From NCBI RefSeq assembly GCF_000010985.1, contig NC_013939.1, forward strand, positions 1,145,501 to 1,209,500: a DNA stretch of 64,000 nt, in the 5' to 3' direction. The position numbers and the translations under genes are program-made. This document shows, piece by piece, positions 56,544-64,000 of this stretch; the first letter of the stretch is position 1, and each line of letters opens with the position of its first letter. A model generated the notes under the pieces. The model ran no database searches, was not told the DNA's origin, and worked only from the letters and a program-made list of their open reading frames with translations. This DNA is from Deferribacter desulfuricans SSM1. Its GTDB lineage: Bacteria; Chrysiogenota; Deferribacteres; Deferribacterales; Deferribacteraceae.

Positions 56544-56861
56544 ATGAAAGTTGAGCAACTGAAAACGAAAATAAAAGTCATCTTTCCAGAAGAATGTGAA
56601 ATATTTTCAGTTGAAGAATCAAAAAATGAGCTTATAACTATTTTTGACAGTGGTGAATACAAGGAAAAGCTTGTAGAAATAGATTTAAGTAAAGTTGAAA
56701 GTATAGATACAACTTTTTTCCAGCTTATTTTAAGTTTTATCAAGACACTAAAAAATGAAGAAGTTAAATATAAAGTTAAAAGTGTTTCTGAAAGAGTTCA
56801 GCAAGTTTTTGAACTATATGGTGTTAAGTTAGATATATTTTTAGGGGGATATGATGGCTAA
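56544..56861 (+). CDS. STAS domain protein
   Basis: A 105-residue single-domain protein of the anti-sigma-factor-antagonist fold. IDLSKVESIDTTFFQLILSFI matches the segment that in SpoIIAA holds the phosphorylated Ser; here Thr occupies that place. Members transmit signals by partner switching, and some are linked to receptor arrays. No anti-sigma kinase is encoded nearby, so the partner is unknown. It overlaps the CheY gene by 8 bp and follows cheB by 21 bp with an AGAGGTG RBS. Confidence 0.75.
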   Translation: MKVEQLKTKIKVIFPEECEIFSVEESKNELITIFDSGEYKEKLVEIDLSKVESIDTTFFQLILSFIKTLKNEEVKYKVKSVSERVQQVFELYGVKLDIFLGGYDG

Positions 56862-57222
56862 GAAGATATTAGTAATAGATGATGCTGTTACAATGAGGCA
56901 ACTAGTTTCAGCTACTCTAAAGTCTGCTGGTTTTGATGTTGTAGATGCATCCAATGGCAAAGAAGCTTTAATGAAATTAGAAAAAGATAGATTTAACTTG
57001 ATAATTACAGATCTCAATATGCCAATTATGGATGGTATTACTTTTATAAAAGAGGTTAAAAAAAATCCGAAGTATAGACTTATACCTATTATTATGCTTA
57101 CAACTGAGTCAGGAGCTGATAAAAAAGAAGAAGGTAGAAAAGCTGGAGCAAAAGCATGGATAGTTAAACCTTTTAAACCAAATGATTTATTAACTGTAGT
57201 AAAAAAGATTTTACCTTTTTGA
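56854..57222 (+). CDS. cheY: CheY-like response regulator (first copy)
   Basis: A 122-residue receiver domain. The acidic pair D9/D10 (LVIDDAVTMRQ), phospho-acceptor D53 (TDLNMPIMDG), the Thr of MLTTES and Lys of IVKPFKP are all present. Single-domain proteins of this type carry the signal from CheA to an output such as a motor, or act as phosphate sinks. The start is 56854, the second of two adjacent ATGs, because GGGGG lies five bases before it. Two CheY proteins flank the HEAT and CheR genes. Confidence 0.93.
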   Translation: MAKKILVIDDAVTMRQLVSATLKSAGFDVVDASNGKEALMKLEKDRFNLIITDLNMPIMDGITFIKEVKKNPKYRLIPIIMLTTESGADKKEEGRKAGAKAWIVKPFKPNDLLTVVKKILPF

Positions 57223-57254
57223 TATAAATGAATTAAGATAGCTTGGGAGGATAT

Positions 57255-58325
57255 ATGGATTCTAACGACATAAAAAAGTATCTTAAAAGTAAAGATGAAG
57301 AAGAAAAATTGTTTGCGCTAAATGATATTATGTCTCAGAGTTTATCTGAATTTATTCCAGATATAATTGATTTAATAGAAAATGATGAGTCTCAAATTGT
57401 CAGGGAAACTGCAGTCGATGTTCTAAAAAATATTGATATAAGCTCTTATTACGATAACATATCTAAAATGTTCGAGTCTCCTGATGCTTATGTAAGAAAT
57501 GCAGCTATTGAGATATTTGGTGCTAAAGGTGAAGAAGTTGTTCCTTATTTAACCTCTATCATGGATCATAAAAATAAAGAAGTTAGAAAGCTTATACTTG
57601 ATAGTCTTGTTGCTACAGGTTCTGAATATGCTTATCCAGCTTTAGAAGCTGCTTTAAACGATCCTGCTCCTAATGTAAAGATTACTGCTGTTGAGTATAT
57701 AGGTGCTTTACAATATACAAAAGGTAAGGAAAAAATAATGGAGATACTTTTACAGGCTGATGAACCTATGTTACAAATTGCTTGTCTTGAAACATTATCA
57801 ATTATTGGGGATAAAGAGGTTTTAAATCAAATTTTAAATTATTTTGATGTGGAGAAAGGTAATATTGAAAATTTTTATAAGCCATTTATATTTAAAATGA
57901 TTGGTTATTATGGTGATTGTTGTTATCTTGAAATTTTATTAAAGTATTTAAATTATAAAAATCTTTCTTTTATTAAAGAGATTTTAAGCGCTTTAAATAA
58001 ATTAATGGCTAGATGCAAAATAAAAAGTTTAGAAAAAGAGGTTATAAGTTTTCTTAAAAAAATTGTAACAAGTGATAGTAATGATATAGAAACAAAAATA
58101 GAAACTATAACTATTTTGTCATTGATAGATTTTGATGGTAAAGAGGAACTTTTTGAATCTTTATGCGACAGTAATGAAACAGAGCTACTTTCAATTGTCT
58201 TTGATACATATTTTAAAATTAATAAAGATAAAGCTATAAACATATTAAATAAAAAAATAAAAGTTTCTACTGGAGAAGTTAAAGAAGCTTTAATAAATAT
58301 AAAAGAGGAATTAATAGGTGAGTAA
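57255..58325 (+). CDS. HEAT-repeat protein of the chemosensory cluster
   Basis: A 356-residue all-helical protein. At least five HEAT-like repeats are visible between about 20 and 200, for example SQIVRETAVDVLKNI, AYVRNAAIEIFGAKG, KEVRKLILDSLVATG and PNVKITAVEYIGALQ. The C-terminal third is more divergent but still helical. HEAT solenoids bind proteins and are known additions to some non-flagellar chemosensory clusters. It probably acts as an adaptor. The start follows GGGAGG; the frame is open to 57243. It lies 2 bp before cheR. Confidence 0.85.
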   Translation: MDSNDIKKYLKSKDEEEKLFALNDIMSQSLSEFIPDIIDLIENDESQIVRETAVDVLKNIDISSYYDNISKMFESPDAYVRNAAIEIFGAKGEEVVPYLTSIMDHKNKEVRKLILDSLVATGSEYAYPALEAALNDPAPNVKITAVEYIGALQYTKGKEKIMEILLQADEPMLQIACLETLSIIGDKEVLNQILNYFDVEKGNIENFYKPFIFKMIGYYGDCCYLEILLKYLNYKNLSFIKEILSALNKLMARCKIKSLEKEVISFLKKIVTSDSNDIETKIETITILSLIDFDGKEELFESLCDSNETELLSIVFDTYFKINKDKAINILNKKIKVSTGEVKEALINIKEELIGE

Positions 58326-58327
58326 AG

Positions 58328-59161
58328 ATGATAGCGGTATCAACAACTGAGTTAAAAGATCTTATAAATTTAATCTATAAAAAAACAGGGATTAAGTTTG
58401 AAGAGAAAAAACTATATTTTATTTCAAAAAGGCTTGAAAAAAGAATGGAAGCAACAGGTTGTGAAACAGTCAGAGAATATATTAGATACCTAAAATTTAG
58501 AGATAAAAGTGGAGATGAGTTTCAAGAATTAATGAATTTATTAACTATCAATGAAACATATTTTTTTAGAGAATTTCCTACACTTCAAGCTTTCGCTGAA
58601 CATTGCTTACCAAGAGTCATTGAAAATAAAAAAAAGACTGGTAGTAACAAAATTAGAATATGGTCAGCTGGTTGTTCAACTGGAGAAGAACCTTATACAT
58701 TAGCAATTATTTGTAAAGAAATGATAGATGATTTTGATGAATGGGATGTAAATATACTTGCTACAGATATAGATAGGAATGCTCTAGCAAAAGCAAAACT
58801 AGGTAGATATAGCGATAGAAGTGTTAGTAAAGTCCCTGAAGAATATTATGAAAAATATTTTTATTATGACAATGGTAGTCACTGCGTGGTGGATGAGATT
58901 AAAAAATTAGTTACTTTTGAGCACTTAAACTTAATGGATAGTGTGAATTTGAGAAAAAAAAAGGGGTTCGATTTTATCTTTTGTAGGAATGTGCTTATAT
59001 ATTTTGATGATATTTCTAGAAGGCAGGTTGTTAACCATTTTTATATGGCATTAAATAAAGGTGGCTACATTTTCTTAGGACATAGTGAATCAGTTGGTAG
59101 AATAACAACTGCTTTTAAGTTAAAAAAATATGGGGAACATCTTGTTTATGTTAAGGAGTGA
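58328..59161 (+). CDS. cheR: Chemotaxis protein methyltransferase
   Basis: A 277-residue enzyme that methylates receptor glutamates with S-adenosylmethionine. A small N-terminal helical domain (about 1-80) ends in NLLTINETYFFRE. The SAM domain has IRIWSAGCSTGEEPYTLAI, NILATDIDRNALAKA and FDFIFCRNVLIYFDD. Normal length with no TPR extension. The RBS GGTGAG lies within the 3' end of the HEAT gene. Paired with cheB for adaptation of the tandem receptor. Confidence 0.95.
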   Translation: MIAVSTTELKDLINLIYKKTGIKFEEKKLYFISKRLEKRMEATGCETVREYIRYLKFRDKSGDEFQELMNLLTINETYFFREFPTLQAFAEHCLPRVIENKKKTGSNKIRIWSAGCSTGEEPYTLAIICKEMIDDFDEWDVNILATDIDRNALAKAKLGRYSDRSVSKVPEEYYEKYFYYDNGSHCVVDEIKKLVTFEHLNLMDSVNLRKKKGFDFIFCRNVLIYFDDISRRQVVNHFYMALNKGGYIFLGHSESVGRITTAFKLKKYGEHLVYVKE

Positions 59162-59164
59162 AAT

Positions 59165-59533
59165 ATGAAAATAAAAATATTGGTTGTTGATGACTCTGAC
59201 TTAGTAAGGCATTTTCACTCAAATATTCTTAGAGCAAGCGGTTTTGAAACAGATACTGCTGTTGATGGTATGGATGCGCTTGAAAAAGCATTGAGCAATA
59301 ACTATTCTCTGATTTTATCTGATTTAAACATGCCAAGAATGGATGGGTTAACTTTTATTAAAGAATTGAGAAAAGCTGATAATGAAACTCCAGTTATTAT
59401 TATCACAACACAGGAAGAAAATGAAAATAGAATTGCTGGACTTAAAGCAGGTGCAAATCTCTATATAGTTAAACCAGTAAAGCCACAGGACTTGATAACC
59501 AATGTCAAGATGCTTTTGGGAATATTGTCATAA
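59165..59533 (+). CDS. CheY-like response regulator (second copy)
   Basis: A 122-residue receiver domain with D9/D10 (VVDDSDLVRHF), phospho-acceptor D53 (LSDLNMPRMDG), the Thr of IITTQE and Lys in IVKPVKP. It is clearly distinct from the first copy. It lies 3 bp after cheR and 53 bp before cheA. One copy may be the output and the other a phosphate sink, but the sequence does not say which. Confidence 0.92.
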   Translation: MKIKILVVDDSDLVRHFHSNILRASGFETDTAVDGMDALEKALSNNYSLILSDLNMPRMDGLTFIKELRKADNETPVIIITTQEENENRIAGLKAGANLYIVKPVKPQDLITNVKMLLGILS

Positions 59534-59586
59534 TGTTAGTTAATTTTGAGCTGATACTGACTGTTTTGACTTATTAGGAGGTAGTT

Positions 59587-62460
59587 ATGAGTGAATTTAA
59601 TATGGAAGAATATGCGAAAGCATTTTTAGAAGAAGCTACCGAGCTACTGGAGCAAGCAAATGAGGATGTTTTGAAAATAGAAAGCAGTCCAGATGATGAA
59701 ACTCTAAACTCTCTATTTAGAGCAATACACACAATAAAAGGAAGTGCTGGTGGTTTTGGTTTTGATGAAATATCAGAATTTAGTCATCATATAGAAACAT
59801 TACTTGATAAACTAAGAGCTCATGAGTTAGATGTATCCCCTGATATTATAGATATTATTTTGGAAGGCTTAGATATAATAACTGAAATGGTAAATGCAGC
59901 AAGATCTGGAAATAAATATGAATTTGATTCAAATGAAATTATAGATAAAATAAATAAAATTATAAATAATGAAAACAGTACTAAAGTAAACAATTCTAAT
60001 ACTCAGATTAAAAATAAAGAAACCGTTATCGATTTGACAATAGATGAAGTTGCTGATGGTGATATTAAAGAGTGGTTATTATCTAATAAAAGCTTGAGTG
60101 ATATTTGCTACAAAGTTATTTTAAACATTGATAATGATTTCTTAGAAAATGGTTATGATCCTCTTGCATTTTTATATAATTTAAAAAACGAGTCTAAAGA
60201 ATTTTATGTAAAGACTGATATTAGTAAAATACCTGAATTAAGAGAATTAGAGCCTTTAAATTTGTATGTTAATCCTGAAATATATGTTTTTACTGATTTA
60301 AATAAAAATGAAATTAAAGAGTTGTTTTTTGATCCAAACTTCGTAGATATTAAAACTATTTTGTTAAAATCATCTACTGCAACAAAAATAAAAAAAGATG
60401 ATTATGTAGATTATGAAGGATTGGATAATGATTCGCTTAAAGAACTTCTTGATAGTTTTGAAGATTATCTATCTTCAATAGAACATATTATTGTTGAACT
60501 AGAAAAAGAAAAAATATTGGATAAACAAAAGGTTAATGAGCTTTTTAGAATTTTCCATAACATTAAAGGTGATGCGGGCTATGTTGGTTTTAAGTTTATT
60601 GAAAGATATGCTCATATGATTGAAAATGTCTTAGATAAGGTAAGAAATGAAGAATTAACGTTTGATGAAAAAGCATCCGACTTGATTTTAAGAGCGATTG
60701 ACGAAATTAAATTAGTATTAAATAGTGCAATAGAAAATACACAAGTTTTAATACCTGCAAATTACAAATATCTAGAAAGGCTTTTTAATGCTATTGAAGA
60801 AGGTGATAGTAAACCTACTAATGTGGAAGGAGTTGATATATTTTTACAACAGACTGAACAAATGATGGAAATTATAGAGATTGCAACAGAAGGCGAACAT
60901 ATAGATAAAAAAATGTTATTAAGGGGGGTTAACGGTTTAAAAAATGCAGCAAAATTTATGAAATTTGATGATTTAGTCAAAATTATAGAGAATTTGGAAA
61001 ATAATTTAAACGAAGGTAAAAATATCGAGGAAGATTTGGAAGCTATAAAAAACTATATTGATAAATTGAGTTCCCCACCTAAAAAAATTGGGGAAATTTT
61101 AGTTGATGAAGGAATAATAAAGGAAGAGGATCTTAAAGATGCACTTCAAGAACAAAAACCACTAGGCGAGATACTGATTGAAAAAGGGAAAGTCGATAAA
61201 GATGCTGTAGAACTTGCCTTGAAAAAGCAAAAAATTATGGAAAAAAGTTATAGCAAAAAAGTTGAAGAAAATATAGTTAATCAAAAACACTTTGAATCAA
61301 AAACAATGAAAATAGACCAAACAAAAATAGATAAGTTTACAAACACAATTGGGGAGATGATAGTTGCTAAAAATAGTTATGAATACTTAGTCAATAGACT
61401 TGCTACAAATTATAATTTACCTACTAGTGTTATTAAAGAGTTTAAAGATAATGTTTATTTAATATCAAGGATAGCGCAAGATCTTCAATCTGATATTATG
61501 TCGTTAAGAATGGTTCCAGTAAAACAAATTTTCCAAAAGTTTCCAAGAGTTGTTAGGGATATTTCTAGAAAACATGGCAAAAAGATAGAGTTGTTAATAG
61601 TTGGTGAAGAAACAGAAATAGATAAGAAAATAGCTGATATGTTAAATGACCCTTTGATACATATAGTTAGAAATGCTTGCGATCATGGTATTGAAACACC
61701 AGAGGAAAGAGTTGCTAAAAATAAACCGGAAGAAGGCACACTGGTTTTAAAAGCTTTTCAAGAAGGCAGTTTTGTATATATAGAAATTAGTGATGATGGT
61801 AGAGGTATTGATAAGGATAAAGTTTATAATAAAGCTCTTGAGAAAGGAACTATCTCTCCAGATGATGAATTAACAGATGATCAAATTATAAATCTAATTT
61901 TTCACCCAGGCTTTTCTACAGCTGATAAAGTAACTGATGTTTCAGGTCGTGGAGTAGGTATGGATGTAGTTAAAACATCCATAGAATCACTAGGTGGTAA
62001 TATTGATATTAAAACGAAAAAAGATGAAGGTACAAGAATAATATTAAAAATACCTATGACAATAGGAGTATCAACAGCATTATTAATAGAAAATAATGGT
62101 GAGCAGTATGCAATACCTATAGAAGATATTATAGAAACATTAAAAGTTACAGCAGAAGATATAAAGAATTTGCATTATGGATATGGAATTTATTATAGAA
62201 ATCATGTTTTACCAATTTATTCTTTATCAGAAATATTAGGCGAAGAAAAAAAAGAATTTGATGGAGAAATTAGTATTATTGTGCTAAAAACTGATAGTGG
62301 ACAGTTTGGTTTGGTTGTGGATAATTATAACAACATAATTGATATTGCTGTTAAGCCAACACCTAAGTATCTTTCAAACTTATCTTATATTGGAGGTATT
62401 ACCATTTTAGGTAGTGGTAAAGCAGTAATATTATTAAATCCTAACAAATTATTTGTCTAA
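59587..62460 (+). CDS. cheA: Multi-HPt CheA sensor kinase
   Basis: A 957-residue kinase. HPt1 (1-120) has H48 in AIHTIKGSAGG. A P2-like region follows (about 150-265). HPt2 (280-385) has H324 in RIFHNIKGDAG. A third HPt-like bundle (about 415-490) has Asn449 where His is expected (GVNGLKNAAKF). Two short repeats with GEILVDEGIIKEEDL and GEILIEKGKVDKDAV lie at 500-550. The dimerisation helices, the ATPase domain (HIVRNACDHG, SDDGRGID, GRGVGMDVV) and a C-terminal CheW-like domain (about 825-957) complete it. It phosphorylates the CheY and CheB proteins. E. coli CheA has one HPt and 654 residues. The AGGAGG RBS is strong. Confidence 0.93.
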   Translation: MSEFNMEEYAKAFLEEATELLEQANEDVLKIESSPDDETLNSLFRAIHTIKGSAGGFGFDEISEFSHHIETLLDKLRAHELDVSPDIIDIILEGLDIITEMVNAARSGNKYEFDSNEIIDKINKIINNENSTKVNNSNTQIKNKETVIDLTIDEVADGDIKEWLLSNKSLSDICYKVILNIDNDFLENGYDPLAFLYNLKNESKEFYVKTDISKIPELRELEPLNLYVNPEIYVFTDLNKNEIKELFFDPNFVDIKTILLKSSTATKIKKDDYVDYEGLDNDSLKELLDSFEDYLSSIEHIIVELEKEKILDKQKVNELFRIFHNIKGDAGYVGFKFIERYAHMIENVLDKVRNEELTFDEKASDLILRAIDEIKLVLNSAIENTQVLIPANYKYLERLFNAIEEGDSKPTNVEGVDIFLQQTEQMMEIIEIATEGEHIDKKMLLRGVNGLKNAAKFMKFDDLVKIIENLENNLNEGKNIEEDLEAIKNYIDKLSSPPKKIGEILVDEGIIKEEDLKDALQEQKPLGEILIEKGKVDKDAVELALKKQKIMEKSYSKKVEENIVNQKHFESKTMKIDQTKIDKFTNTIGEMIVAKNSYEYLVNRLATNYNLPTSVIKEFKDNVYLISRIAQDLQSDIMSLRMVPVKQIFQKFPRVVRDISRKHGKKIELLIVGEETEIDKKIADMLNDPLIHIVRNACDHGIETPEERVAKNKPEEGTLVLKAFQEGSFVYIEISDDGRGIDKDKVYNKALEKGTISPDDELTDDQIINLIFHPGFSTADKVTDVSGRGVGMDVVKTSIESLGGNIDIKTKKDEGTRIILKIPMTIGVSTALLIENNGEQYAIPIEDIIETLKVTAEDIKNLHYGYGIYYRNHVLPIYSLSEILGEEKKEFDGEISIIVLKTDSGQFGLVVDNYNNIIDIAVKPTPKYLSNLSYIGGITILGSGKAVILLNPNKLFV

Positions 62461-62510
62461 GTGTTGTATAAGAGTTGGATGAAAAAGTTGTTATAAAAAT
62501 AGTGGGAAAG

Positions 62511-63986
62511 TTAGAAGAATTCAACTGAAGAGAGGTCTTCGTCATCAGCTTTTATAATAGTTAATTCAGTATTATTATATGCATCGATAAATTCTTGTGA
62601 TTGTTTTATAGATTCAGGTAAGGTTTTGTCCATATTATCAAACTCTTCTTTAACTATATTAATCATATTTTCAATATTTTCTATGATTTTCGATTTAAAA
62701 TTACTAATCAGTTCATAATAATCTTTATTAGTAAGTAGGTTTTTGATATTATTAACACTATTTGTTAATTCATTATTATTGTTTACTAAACTATCAAATT
62801 TTTCTCCGAAATTTATCCCTTTAAAACTATTGTACTTTTCTTTACTTTCCGTAATAATTCCATTTAAATCATTTATCAAAATTTGCCATAGGTTAATTGT
62901 ATCTGTTAATTTTTGAATAAGTTCTTGTAATTTATTGTAAGTTTTGTTCATAGAATCTATCAAACTGTTTAGCGATGTCTCTCCAATTCTAGCAACCTCT
63001 ATAGCTGAAATCACAATAAGTACATTGAATGATTTACTAAACTTTTTTAATTCAAATATGTTATTTTCTGTAATTGTTAATGTGTTTTGTATCGAAATGA
63101 TATTCTCATAAATTTCATCAATAATATTCGATATATAAGCTCCTTCCTTTTCTATCTCTTTAAATATTGACTCAGAGATGGATGTTTTGCTTATAACATT
63201 TTGTATATCAGTGTTTATATTATAAACATACAGTTTTATTTCATTACTAATTTCATCAAGTATATTTTCTAAATCGTTTTTTATATTTTCTAAAATACCT
63301 AATATTTCTTTAAGAAGTTTAAATTTTTTCCCTAAATAACTTTTATCTTGGTTATCTTCATCTTTTATGCTATTTAAAGCTTCTTCTATTTTTGCAATTT
63401 GTTGGATATAAATATCATGAAATTGAGAGTATTCAACTAGCTTTGAAATACTTGCACTAAAGCCAATTGAACTGCTATTATCTAAAGTTGATTTATTAAT
63501 ATGTTCAAAATTGTTTTTGATTCTTAATTTTTGTATGGTTTCTCGAAAGTTTTTATATATATTATTAAAATTATTACTAATCTCATTTAATAAAGATTTT
63601 GCTTTATCAGAGTGTTTTTTTATTTCTTTGCTTAAATATGCTATGGTTGCTCCCTTTTCACCTAAACTATAAGTTTTACAAATAGTATTATATGACAATA
63701 TTTCTAAGTCGTCAGTGATTGAAATAAAAGTCGATGTTGCATGTTCTATATCAGATTTTAATTGGTCTATATTGATGTCGCTGATTTTTTTATTAAACGT
63801 AGATTTTATGTTTTCTATCATTGAAACAGTATCAGATAAAAAAGTATTTATCTTTGAGTTAATAAAATTATCTGTATCTATAACCCTTTGAAAATGAACT
63901 TGATCAAGATTGATGAGATCAGTTATTATCTCAATAATTTCTTGAAAAAGTATATCTAAATTATTTTTTATGGCTTGAAAATCCAT
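62511..63986 (-). CDS. Coiled-coil protein with a degenerate chemoreceptor hairpin
   Basis: A 491-residue, nearly all-helical cytoplasmic protein without membrane span. Around 325-350, SFNVLIVISAIEVARIGETS aligns with the chemoreceptor tip ([19 protein letters not shown] in the tandem receptor), but the following GKGFSVVA segment is replaced. Long heptad arms flank it, rich in Asn, Ile and Glu. It may be a divergent receptor, or a CheA/CheW-binding decoy. The end, DEDLSSVEFF, does not match a CheR tether pentapeptide. It is convergent with cheA, 50 bp apart with no terminator, so antisense overlap is possible. The start at 63986 has an AAAGG RBS, so the gene is complete. Confidence 0.65.
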   Translation of the reverse strand: MDFQAIKNNLDILFQEIIEIITDLINLDQVHFQRVIDTDNFINSKINTFLSDTVSMIENIKSTFNKKISDINIDQLKSDIEHATSTFISITDDLEILSYNTICKTYSLGEKGATIAYLSKEIKKHSDKAKSLLNEISNNFNNIYKNFRETIQKLRIKNNFEHINKSTLDNSSSIGFSASISKLVEYSQFHDIYIQQIAKIEEALNSIKDEDNQDKSYLGKKFKLLKEILGILENIKNDLENILDEISNEIKLYVYNINTDIQNVISKTSISESIFKEIEKEGAYISNIIDEIYENIISIQNTLTITENNIFELKKFSKSFNVLIVISAIEVARIGETSLNSLIDSMNKTYNKLQELIQKLTDTINLWQILINDLNGIITESKEKYNSFKGINFGEKFDSLVNNNNELTNSVNNIKNLLTNKDYYELISNFKSKIIENIENMINIVKEEFDNMDKTLPESIKQSQEFIDAYNNTELTIIKADDEDLSSVEFF

Positions 63987-64000
63987 TTATAAAGCCTTTT

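Noticed and set aside
63944-63986. A further receptor gene running off the right end
   Set aside because: The minus-strand gene starts at 63986 with its own RBS, so it is complete, and the last 14 bases are only its leader.

Overview
The window is AT-rich, densely packed bacterial chromosome. Gene content suggests a Gram-negative anaerobe or microaerophile of the Deferribacteres type (Deferribacter or Calditerrivibrio-like). The clues are a B12-dependent class II ribonucleotide reductase, c-type cytochromes, a CydA-like membrane protein fused to cytochrome c, a MutL with the endonuclease motif, citramalate-based isoleucine synthesis and a chemosensory operon. This taxonomic call rests on remembered gene content, not on a search.

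Layout. 1-9557 (mostly minus strand): the 5' end of a hemolysin III family gene, a small cytochrome c, a parvulin isomerase, a very large MshQ-like secreted protein, then rsmB, a GGDEF cyclase and lysS. 9657-20669 (plus strand): mnmA, a phosphodiesterase, the cell-shape operon mreB-mreC-mreD-mrdA-rodA running into a B12-binding/radical SAM gene, a Fur/PerR regulator with a 35-residue rubredoxin-like gene, a DUF2400 gene, thioredoxin and an FmdB-type zinc ribbon. 20736-25554 (minus): class II ribonucleotide reductase and a two-gene CydA-like complex. 25723-35859 (plus): ald, accA-mutL-miaA, then hom-apgM-lysC-cimA for threonine/isoleucine precursors. 35890-41080: an anion permease, a frameshifted ArnT-like glycosyltransferase, tRNA-Leu, threonine aldolase, tRNA-Pro and a DsbC-like protein. 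41217-49227 (plus): ileS, lspA, purH-purD-purE, a Sua5/YrdC protein, an IHF/HU gene, a MerR gene and a second tRNA-Pro.

Directly after that tRNA lie a decayed tyrosine integrase and a possible insertion-sequence scar (49271-49600). They are followed by the most unusual region, 49613-63986, a self-contained chemosensory system. It encodes a ParA ATPase, a lidless Hsp70, a soluble receptor with two tandem chemoreceptor signalling hairpins exactly 300 residues apart, a triple-CheW scaffold, CheB, a STAS protein, CheY, a HEAT-repeat protein, CheR, a second CheY and a CheA with several HPt-like domains. On the opposite strand is a coiled-coil protein carrying a degenerate receptor-hairpin sequence. 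None of the receptors has a membrane span or a sensor domain, so the system looks like an intracellular array controlling something other than, or in addition to, swimming.

Most genes are in tight operons with 1-20 bp overlaps and clear GGAGG-type ribosome binding sites. Several promoters of the TTGACA-N16/17-TATAAT type and several strong intrinsic terminators can be read directly.
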